A stretch of 34,463 bases of DNA from a virus: positions 1-34,463 of IMG/VR virus record IMGVR_UViG_3300043398_000518. One strand, 5' to 3'. Positions 21,205 to 28,001 of this stretch are shown here, piece by piece. How positions within the stretch are numbered: position 1 is the first letter of the stretch; each line of letters opens with the position of its first letter. A model generated the notes under the pieces. That model worked only from the letters and a program-made list of their open reading frames with translations, was not told where the DNA came from and ran no database searches. The translations under genes were made by a program, and so were the position numbers.

Positions 21205-21426
21205 ATGAAATTTCAATTAACCCCAACACGTGCAGATTATATAACACTCGTGGTTTTTTTGGTCACCATGATCGGCGTGATCACTGCTTTGCATATTCGT
21301 GAGAGGAGTTATTTGAAAAAAGCCATTATTTTTGAACAAAGCTGTCAGAAAGAAAGAACGACGATTCCAAAACCTGACAAGGGGAAAAAATCGATTCAGC
21401 GTCCTTGGGAATCTAGTTATCGGTAA
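21205..21426 (+). CDS. Small membrane protein with N-terminal TM
   Basis: A 73-aa protein: TM helix at about residues 12-30 (YITLVVFLVTMIGVITALH) and a basic, Pro/Lys-rich tail with one Cys. The ribosome binding site is weak (AAGAG, adjacent). It begins three bases after the preceding stop and overlaps by 14 bases the end of the convergent 92-aa gene. The topology also fits an inner-membrane spanin. Confidence 0.6.
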   Translation: MKFQLTPTRADYITLVVFLVTMIGVITALHIRERSYLKKAIIFEQSCQKERTTIPKPDKGKKSIQRPWESSYR

Positions 21427-21691
21427 GCCGAAGCCGATCATCGGGGTCAAAGGTCCTCCATGAGTTCCACGAGTGATCATCGTTGTCTGGCATGAGCTGA
21501 TCGATTTCTTTTTGGGTATACATGGAGTTTCTCTTGTGAATGATCTCCTCGGTTTCGTTTAACCGTGCCATCGCAGCTTGGACGATTTTACGCTCGGAGC
21601 CTGTCAGAGATTGACGTTTTTTGACAAATTCCTGAGGGGGATCTGGCGGTGAAAATGCACATTTTGTTATGATTTGGCCCGTTTGTACCAT
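21413..21691 (-). CDS. Hypothetical protein (92 aa)
   Basis: A soluble, charged, mostly helical protein with QSLTGSERKIVQAAMARLNE as a clear helix. The ATG has GGAAGA upstream. Its start codon lies 19 bases from that of the divergent gene at 21711. No family recognised. Confidence 0.6.
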   Translation of the reverse strand: MVQTGQIITKCAFSPPDPPQEFVKKRQSLTGSERKIVQAAMARLNETEEIIHKRNSMYTQKEIDQLMPDNDDHSWNSWRTFDPDDRLRLTDN

Positions 21692-21710
21692 TCATTCTTC
21701 CGAGGTGATT

Positions 21711-22004
21711 ATGGACGTGCCGATTCATTATGAGCAGTCGTGTGATGTGCAATTCGAAAGCGATTATGTTATCCTTCAGCATGTGATGGTAACACATCCA
21801 ATCGAAGTGCAAGGGTTTTTGATATTCTCATTGGAATTCAAAAAATTTCTTGCATATCGGATATATCATTCGAATATTCCGCATCCAGTGACAGCACAAT
21901 ACCTGGTAGAAAATTTGGTCCCCTGCACCCTGAGCGTCGCAAAAAGAGACTGGCCAGGAGCAGGGTTAACCAAAGAAAATTATGGATTCATACCAGCCAT
22001 TTGA
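21711..22004 (+). CDS. Hypothetical protein (97 aa)
   Basis: A soluble protein starting MDVPIHYEQSCDVQFES, beta-like in the first part, ending near LTKENYGFIPAI. The start at 21711 has GAGG five bases upstream. It overlaps the convergent minus-strand gene by 25 bases. No family recognised. Confidence 0.55.
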   Translation: MDVPIHYEQSCDVQFESDYVILQHVMVTHPIEVQGFLIFSLEFKKFLAYRIYHSNIPHPVTAQYLVENLVPCTLSVAKRDWPGAGLTKENYGFIPAI

Positions 22005-22288
22005 TGTGCCGTTTTCCAGGCGGGTTGATAGTCTGGCAAAGAAAAAATCAGCTCTGCCATCATTTCATCATCCAGAGGCAACGATTTTTCACCACGCTGT
22101 TTGAGAATGGGAACGTATTGATTTTTCAGGCGCTCCAAGCATTGTGAATGTTTGTGAGCGACGACCCATTGCAATCGGCGTTTGATATCTTCGATGACCA
22201 ATTCTTCTGATCCAATGTCGTTGCCAATCACCTTCAACTCGGTGGGGCTCAATTCAAATAATATCTGGTCGTTGACAGAAACTTTCAT
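21980..22288 (-). CDS. Conserved protein downstream of the spike gene
   Basis: A 102-aa protein starting MKVSVNDQILFELSPTELKV, followed by a helical part with IKRRLQWVVAHKHSQCLERL and LPDYQPAWKTAHQ. Proteins of this pattern (LSP.E..V..ND, ..RRL.W...HK..QC..RLK) occur widely beside phage tail-fibre genes, with no proven role; an assembly or spike-associated function is likely. It is the last gene of the late block. Confidence 0.72.
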   Translation of the reverse strand: MKVSVNDQILFELSPTELKVIGNDIGSEELVIEDIKRRLQWVVAHKHSQCLERLKNQYVPILKQRGEKSLPLDDEMMAELIFSLPDYQPAWKTAHQMAGMNP

Positions 22289-22297
22289 ACATTCTCC

Positions 22298-23656
22298 TTA
22301 CATGATTAGAATTCCAGAAAACCAATCGTAGGTGGACGAAGAGCTAAAATCGACGGTCTTTCCACCAATTTGACTAATTGCGATGGTGACTTGCGCTGTA
22401 TCTGCGGCATCCATGTCTGCCATGACAGCGCCGTTAATTGCCGTATATGACGTATTTAACCGGATGACACCTTGGTTCGATCGCAACATGTTGTAGGTGT
22501 TGTTGGAAGTCTGAAGGTTGTATATATAATCGCTTTGCGTTGCGTCGATTTGTTCTGGTTGAATCGTAGTGGTAAACAGATACTTTCCAGTATACGGAGC
22601 GGTAAATATGCCGGTTGAATTATTGTAATTGCTTCCGACGTCGTACCTTTCTGTGCCAAAAACTACAGTATAACTTGTTCCATCACCAGTTACGTTGGTT
22701 AAAGCTCCAGACGTATATGCACAAAAAGATGGTTGTTTGGGTGTTACGCATATCCCACAATCAAACACTCGCCCAGTGACCGTTGTCGCATTGCTGGCAA
22801 ACCCTGTGTTGGAATATGTGATTCCAGACAGGTTAATGGTCGCTCCACTGCCAGAGAGTGGGTTCGTATTGGTGGAATCAACGACACATTGAGATATGGT
22901 CAGTGTTCCTCCAGCAATCAACGCAGCAATTTGCGTCCCAGATGACAGTTTGCAATGCGATAAAGTTGCAACGCCGTCATCGATGACAAACGCATAGTTA
23001 TTTTGTGCAGATGTATCAATTGTGCAGTGCTCAAATACACCCGTACCACCCGTAGAAACGTATGTCTCAAAAAAGAAACTACATCGTGTGGCTCTAAATA
23101 AACCGCCAGTGATCGTTGGTGGCAATGTACTCGCGCCGCTGTTCGTGATAATCGTATCATCTAAGATCATCTGGCCTGCGGAAGTAAAGGACACCAATGC
23201 TTTGTTTACTACGCTGATATCTCCACGGCAATTCTGCAGATACAATCGTGAACTTGCACTCGATGAGCTGTAGGTGATGGCAGGTGTTTGTGAGATCGCC
23301 AAGAAACAATCTTTCAGATAAACGATTGTCGCGTTGGATCCGCTGATTGTTAGCAGACTTGTCGAGTTGGTGCTAAGTCGAATCCCAGAGAGTGAACACG
23401 TCCCAGCAAATGTTGCCGTGGCATTTCCGCTGATGGTAACGTTCGGGGTCAATGCATCGGCTTCATATGCGCAGAGATTAACGCCCGCTTTGAGCGTTAA
23501 ATCCTCGGTGTATGTACCTGGGCGTATGAAAATCGTATCCCCAGAAGATGCCGAAGTTAATGCTCCCGCAATCGTGGTGTGAGTTCCATTGGACAGCGTG
23601 GATGAAACAATCCATTTCGCAGTTCCATATGTATTCGTAGATAACTGTTGCGCCAT
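22298..23656 (-). CDS. Tailspike: beta-helix with C1q-like C-terminal domain
   Basis: A 452-aa receptor-binding protein. Residues about 20-290 form a pectin-lyase-like right-handed beta-helix (TIAGALTSASSGDTIFIRPG, then many short strands with Ser/Thr/Asn turns). Residues about 310-452 resemble a C1q/TNF-type jelly roll: PSFCAYTSG start, NNSTGIFTAPYTGKYLFTTT in the middle and a closing DWFSGILIM. The C1q fold forms trimers and would be the receptor-binding tip. It is followed by the conserved gene at 21980. Start at 23656 with CGGAGGG upstream. Confidence 0.82.
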   Translation of the reverse strand: MAQQLSTNTYGTAKWIVSSTLSNGTHTTIAGALTSASSGDTIFIRPGTYTEDLTLKAGVNLCAYEADALTPNVTISGNATATFAGTCSLSGIRLSTNSTSLLTISGSNATIVYLKDCFLAISQTPAITYSSSSASSRLYLQNCRGDISVVNKALVSFTSAGQMILDDTIITNSGASTLPPTITGGLFRATRCSFFFETYVSTGGTGVFEHCTIDTSAQNNYAFVIDDGVATLSHCKLSSGTQIAALIAGGTLTISQCVVDSTNTNPLSGSGATINLSGITYSNTGFASNATTVTGRVFDCGICVTPKQPSFCAYTSGALTNVTGDGTSYTVVFGTERYDVGSNYNNSTGIFTAPYTGKYLFTTTIQPEQIDATQSDYIYNLQTSNNTYNMLRSNQGVIRLNTSYTAINGAVMADMDAADTAQVTIAISQIGGKTVDFSSSSTYDWFSGILIM

Positions 23657-23665
23657 ATCCCTCCG

Positions 23666-24922
23666 TTAAGTAACCGTTAAATTGCCAACGAATCCAATCG
23701 CTCGCCAAACGGTCGACGTCCCGCTGGTGGTACATAAAAGATGGATACAATCGCCCGCATTTGAAGATGCAACCGAGCCGCCTACACCAACAGTTGAACT
23801 TGCAGAACCAACGTTAATTTGTTGGTTGGCATTCTGAGCAATCGTCCACGCACCTGATTTGCCTGCTATCCGGATTTCATCACCTTCCGTCGCCGTAGAA
23901 GGCAGCGTATAAGTTACTCCTCCACCTCGGTTGGTGACGTATCCATTTCGAATCGCCAACGTTTGAGTAGCTCCAGTAATATCGGTCCACAAAAAACCGT
24001 TAACGGTAATTGTGGCTCCAGAACCACTTGTCCGAACTCCTCCTGCCCCAACTACAGAAATTGCGTTCGCTGAAGGTGCTGCAGAACCAGAATCACACGT
24101 ATATGATGTTGCCAATGTGCCTGCGGCATTTATTGTGATTGTTGAACCTGCACCACTAGTGCTCATTGCGGTTCCACCAACGACTGAGAGTACGTTCGCA
24201 GCAGGAACTGCAGACCCAGAAGTACAGGTATACGAAAGCGCTACCGTTGAATCCAAATCTACGGTTACTGTTGATGCGGCACCAGTTGTGCTACATCCGG
24301 TTCCTCCATGCACTGTAAGAGCATTTGCTGCCGGAGTAGCTGTCCCAGAATCACATGGATATGAGGCCGCAATGGACGTATCCAAATTGACAGTGACGCT
24401 GGTGCCGCCGCCCGTAGTACTACATCCGGTGCCGCCGCGAATAGCAAACATGTGGCTTGCGGGTACTGCTGTACCGGCATCAGCCACCACTTGCATGGGG
24501 ACATCATCGGTTGTAGCAAATGTAACTGAGTTACCTGCCGCACTCGTGGTGATCCCCGTTCCGCCTAGTAAATTCACATCGTTTCCGGATGGAATGGCAG
24601 TGCCGCTGTCGGTTGGGAATTCTGTTGGTACAGATGCTGCAGCGGTGATAGTCACCGTTGAGCCTGCACCAGCAGTGGTAACACCCAATCCGCCAACGAT
24701 GTTGATAGAATTGCTCGATGAAGTTGCTGTTCCGCTGTCAGTAACGTAATCTTGGTCGGGCCCAGTTATCGTCACCGTATCACCGGAACCGGAGGTTGTT
24801 ATCCCCCCGGCACCGTAGATGTTTAATATGTTTGCTGCTGGTGTCGCGCTTCCGGAATCCGTGTCAAAAGTTGTCGGAACGGATGGTGTCGCGGACACAG
24901 AAATAATGCCTGACTGACTCAT
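23666..24922 (-). CDS. Repetitive tail fibre with seven ~42-residue repeats
   Basis: A 418-aa fibre. After a short start (MSQSGIISVSATPSVPTTFD) seven repeats of about 42 residues follow, each with a DSGTATPAAN-like strand, a GG(T/A)G turn and a T(S/T)GxGSTVTV strand. These modules are common in metagenomic phage fibres and are probably trimeric beta structures. The C-terminal 110 residues (from FLWTDITGATQTLAIRNG) form a separate beta domain with a TLPSTATEGDEIRI start typical of fibre tips. The start at 24922 has AGGGGG upstream; longer frames are rejected. Confidence 0.82.
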   Translation of the reverse strand: MSQSGIISVSATPSVPTTFDTDSGSATPAANILNIYGAGGITTSGSGDTVTITGPDQDYVTDSGTATSSSNSINIVGGLGVTTAGAGSTVTITAAASVPTEFPTDSGTAIPSGNDVNLLGGTGITTSAAGNSVTFATTDDVPMQVVADAGTAVPASHMFAIRGGTGCSTTGGGTSVTVNLDTSIAASYPCDSGTATPAANALTVHGGTGCSTTGAASTVTVDLDSTVALSYTCTSGSAVPAANVLSVVGGTAMSTSGAGSTITINAAGTLATSYTCDSGSAAPSANAISVVGAGGVRTSGSGATITVNGFLWTDITGATQTLAIRNGYVTNRGGGVTYTLPSTATEGDEIRIAGKSGAWTIAQNANQQINVGSASSTVGVGGSVASSNAGDCIHLLCTTSGTSTVWRAIGFVGNLTVT

Positions 24923-24932
24923 CTTTTCCCCC

Positions 24933-25271
24933 TTATGACACCCCTTTTGCGTAGACCAATTGGTAATACACTGCTCCCTGTGTGGGCGCACCGGAGACAC
25001 GTTTGATGTATACCTCTGAGTCCTTCGAAAGCGCATAATACACATCGTTTGATGCTTTATTTGCTTGGAAATCAAGCAATTTGAAAGATCCTGCGCCGAT
25101 GTACAAGTTGTCGTCCGTTCCATTGAAGGAAATGAATACCGCAGCGTCGGTCGCATTATCAAAACAGATAATGCGTCCGACTTGAGGAATCGATCCCATC
25201 AACGTGTAGCTCCCAGTAATGGAGCCAAATGCCGTCGCCACCATGGGGGCAACGCGTACTGGTCCAGCCAT
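24933..25271 (-). CDS. Small structural protein among the fibre genes
   Basis: A 112-aa beta-rich protein starting MAGPVRVAPMVATAFGSITG. It contains FDNATDAAVFISFNGTDD and a final strand GAVYYQLVYAKG, a pattern seen in small virion proteins of other phages. The ATG at 25271 follows a G6 tract by seven bases. Probable fibre- or head-associated component; role unproven. Confidence 0.68.
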   Translation of the reverse strand: MAGPVRVAPMVATAFGSITGSYTLMGSIPQVGRIICFDNATDAAVFISFNGTDDNLYIGAGSFKLLDFQANKASNDVYYALSKDSEVYIKRVSGAPTQGAVYYQLVYAKGVS

Positions 25272-25292
25272 AATCAATCCCCCCGCGTGGTG

Positions 25293-27578
25293 TTAAACTT
25301 GACGAACGATGAAATAGTTAACTTTGGATGTGTCTCCTGTAATGGTTGTAGCACCGTCTGCAGCACTTACAGCAGTAATAACAAAGCTTGTAGATGCAGT
25401 TTGAGCGGTAACAGTCAGTTGACCAAGTGCAGTAGACGAGTTAAGCGATGCTCTGGACAGGAAAATACGATCGGTAGCTGCGATGTTCGTATTCAAAACA
25501 GTGACAGTACCAGCAGTAAGTGTTACCTGACCGATAAAGTCGGTTGCAGCACCACCATGGACGCGAAGTTGTTTTGCTGCGCCATTGATGATAACGTTCC
25601 CCGCAGTCAAAGTTTCATCACCAGAAGTCAAAGTCAAAGACCCCGATGACAGTGTCATGTTCCCGGATGTGACGTTGATGTTTCCGGAAGTCAGAGTAAG
25701 GTTCCCTGAAGTTAACGTTGCACCTCCGGTTGTAACAGTTAATGCACCCTTGTTGATGGTGACTGCTCCAGCTTCGGCAATTGTGACAAGAGGATCTGTG
25801 CCAATGTCATTGTCGCCACATATGAGCAAATCATCAGAACCGGAAGCATTATCGATACCCATTGCATAAGCCTGACCGCCCGAAATTTGGAATCGGATCC
25901 CTGGATTACCACTGGATGTGCCCCCTACTGCTGCTTCAAAGAATGCGTCAGAATCAGTGGAAGTATTATCTGAGTTGGTTACATCACAAAGGACTTCAGC
26001 TGCTGCAGAAGACCGAACAGTTGCCAAATCTCCGCGAAGAATTTGTACTGCACCGGTTGTAGCAATCGACATGTTATCAGTCGTTCCCACAGATGCGCCA
26101 AGACCAATTTTCAACTTATCGGAATCGGAGTTATCTACACCGATATGATGAGTCGATCCGCCAGTGACAATAAGGTTAACTTGTGGATCCCCCGAAGCGG
26201 CGTTTCCAGAAGTAATCGCCAAAAGCGCATTCGAAGTGGCATCAGCGGCGTTTGTGTTGGTGATGTTCAATCCAAGAGAAGAACCAGCGCCCGCATCACG
26301 TGTAATGGTTACGTCCCCGCGCAATACGCCGACAGCACCGGCATTATTGAGGCTGACAGAATCGGTGGTTCCAACTGCGGTACCCGAACCGATCATCAGC
26401 ACATCAGAAGCGGAGTTATCGACACCAATATGGTAACTTTGAGCTCCAGACACGGTCAGAACGACTTTTGGATCACCACCAGAAGCACCGCCCGAAGAAA
26501 TAATCATCGATGCGTTCGAGTCAGCATTGGTATTGTCGGTATTGGAAACGGTTCCCTGAACTGGAGTTGCTGCACCACCCGATCGTGTAACGTCAAAATC
26601 ACCGCGTAGCACACTGAGAGCGCCTGCCGATGTCAATTGAACCGAAGATGTGGTTCCAACAGCCGTTCCAGCGCCAATTTTCAGAATGTCCGAATCCGAA
26701 TTATCAACACCAATGTAATACTGTGTGACTGCAGATACATCCAGAACTAGTTTTGGATCGCCACCAGATGCGCCACCGGTTTGAACTAGAACCTCGCTGT
26801 GAGATGCGGCATTGACGTTGTCGCTGTGCTCAAACTCAGCGATCATTGTTGTGCCGGCAGTAGAAAGCGTTACATGCAGCTTATCAGCAGCTGCAGGAGT
26901 TGCAGTTCCCACCCCAACGTTATTTTGCGAAACATCCACAAATAGTGTGTTGGTATCAAATGTCGCATCGCCCGACACGTCCAGTGTGCTAGCCATTGAA
27001 ACGGCATCGTCAAATGTAGCAACGCCCGTAACATCCAAAGTTCCTGGAACATCGATATTGTCACTCCAAATTGGGTCAGCAGCACTTTGACCGATTAGAA
27101 TTTGCCCTGTAGAACCAACAGCGGTTACAGAAACTGCAGCAGCTCCGGAACCAAGAACGATACCGTGATCGGTTAAACTCGCAACGCCAGTACCACCTTC
27201 TGGTACCGTTACCTGGTCGCCAGTTAAAGAAAATGCTCCAGATGCGCTGAGAGTGGTAAATGCACCGCCAGCTGGTACGGTTCCACCGATGGCATCAGGA
27301 GATGCAAATATCGATGGCATGTTACTTGGAACGAGTGCGAGATCGGTATTTCCGCTGTCAATTGCTTCAGCATTGGTTGCGATCTCGATAATCCCTTTCT
27401 GGGTAGTACTAGCGTCAGGTGCGCCAGCAATTGCGACGGCCGCCACCCCAGCAGGAGTGCAAGCCAAATCTGTGCGGACACCAGCAGTGGTTTCTGCAAT
27501 GGTTGCAAATTCAACTTTACCTTTTGTTTCGGTTGTTGCATTTGGTGTGCCCAAGTAACTTAGTGGTCCAAAGCTCAT
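25293..27578 (-). CDS. Large repetitive tail fibre
   Basis: A 761-aa fibre. The N-terminus (MSFGPLSYLGTPNATTETKG) carries two phage-fibre repeats with TETKGKVEFAT and TTQKGIIEIAT, which are shaft-start motifs. Residues about 270-640 hold four repeats of 93-96 residues, each with a (G/S)GDPK...V...IGVDNSxSDxLxIG core and a GxLRGD strand. Then a short-period region with seven-residue LTSGNLT-type units (about 650-695), a triple-beta-spiral-like shaft, and a C-terminal domain. The start at 27578 has AGGAGGGG six bases upstream; the 35-residue longer frame is rejected. Confidence 0.85.
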   Translation of the reverse strand: MSFGPLSYLGTPNATTETKGKVEFATIAETTAGVRTDLACTPAGVAAVAIAGAPDASTTQKGIIEIATNAEAIDSGNTDLALVPSNMPSIFASPDAIGGTVPAGGAFTTLSASGAFSLTGDQVTVPEGGTGVASLTDHGIVLGSGAAAVSVTAVGSTGQILIGQSAADPIWSDNIDVPGTLDVTGVATFDDAVSMASTLDVSGDATFDTNTLFVDVSQNNVGVGTATPAAADKLHVTLSTAGTTMIAEFEHSDNVNAASHSEVLVQTGGASGGDPKLVLDVSAVTQYYIGVDNSDSDILKIGAGTAVGTTSSVQLTSAGALSVLRGDFDVTRSGGAATPVQGTVSNTDNTNADSNASMIISSGGASGGDPKVVLTVSGAQSYHIGVDNSASDVLMIGSGTAVGTTDSVSLNNAGAVGVLRGDVTITRDAGAGSSLGLNITNTNAADATSNALLAITSGNAASGDPQVNLIVTGGSTHHIGVDNSDSDKLKIGLGASVGTTDNMSIATTGAVQILRGDLATVRSSAAAEVLCDVTNSDNTSTDSDAFFEAAVGGTSSGNPGIRFQISGGQAYAMGIDNASGSDDLLICGDNDIGTDPLVTIAEAGAVTINKGALTVTTGGATLTSGNLTLTSGNINVTSGNMTLSSGSLTLTSGDETLTAGNVIINGAAKQLRVHGGAATDFIGQVTLTAGTVTVLNTNIAATDRIFLSRASLNSSTALGQLTVTAQTASTSFVITAVSAADGATTITGDTSKVNYFIVRQV
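25590..25735. repeat. Short tandem repeats within the fibre gene (21-base period)
   Basis: Six to seven units of 21 bases encoding LTSGNLT-type heptads (LTSGNLTLTSGNINVTSG...). Imperfect at DNA level. Such units are prone to slippage, and length variation between strains would be expected. Confidence 0.65.
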
Positions 27579-27644
27579 CCTTCCCCTCCTTGTTTGGATG
27601 ACAAATGAATTCTTTCTTTGCGTCGCACCATGGCACGGTTCGAG

Positions 27645-27673
27645 TTGCATGTCAATATCAGTTTGATCATAAT
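27645..27673 (+). promoter_or_regulatory. Promoter for the zinc-knuckle gene; divergent TTGACA for the fibre genes
   Basis: Plus strand: TTGCAT (27645-27650), 17 bases, CATAAT (27668-27673; five of six). Minus strand: a perfect TTGACA at 27655-27650 points towards the fibre genes, but its -10 (CATGGT) is poor. The two would overlap in the 132-base divergent gap 27579-27710. Confidence 0.5.
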
Positions 27674-27710
27674 GCCGGTGCACGTTGCATATGCATCCTA
27701 AAAGGCAAAT

Positions 27711-28001
27711 ATGACTGAATCGATTATCGTTATTGCACCGCGACTATGCCCGATTTGTTCAAACGAAATTCCCAAAAAAAACAAGATCTTCTGCTCGAAA
27801 TCATGCCGTTCCAAAGGTACCTATAAACGCCGAAAACCCCACAGCTTGGTGAATTTGGTGTGCCAGGAATGTCATGAACTGTATAAAACCCCTCGGTCTC
27901 GGGCTCATGTATCAAAATATTGCTCTCTGAAATGTTCTTGCTCCGGTAAAGCTAGAAAACGGTGGGATCAATCCTCTTCAAAGTCAAATTCGAATTCTTG
28001 A
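27711..28001 (+). CDS. Zinc-knuckle protein, isolated plus-strand gene
   Basis: A 96-aa basic protein with two Cys4 knuckles: CPIC-x12-CSKSC at about 13-33 and CQEC-x16-CSLKC at about 51-75. The second resembles the zinc finger found at one end of phage HNH homing endonucleases (..YCSxxC), but no HNH motif follows. It has AAAAGG five bases before the ATG and its own promoter. The last 34 bases overlap the end of the ejection protein gene tail to tail. It stands alone against the direction of the late operon, so a moron-like insertion or remnant of a homing endonuclease is possible. Confidence 0.7.
   Translation: MTESIIVIAPRLCPICSNEIPKKNKIFCSKSCRSKGTYKRRKPHSLVNLVCQECHELYKTPRSRAHVSKYCSLKCSCSGKARKRWDQSSSKSNSNS

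Noticed and set aside
24012-24749. 245-aa plus-strand ORF opposite the 42-residue-repeat fibre
   Set aside because: Repetitive Pro/Ala/Val translation arises from the antisense of the fibre repeats.
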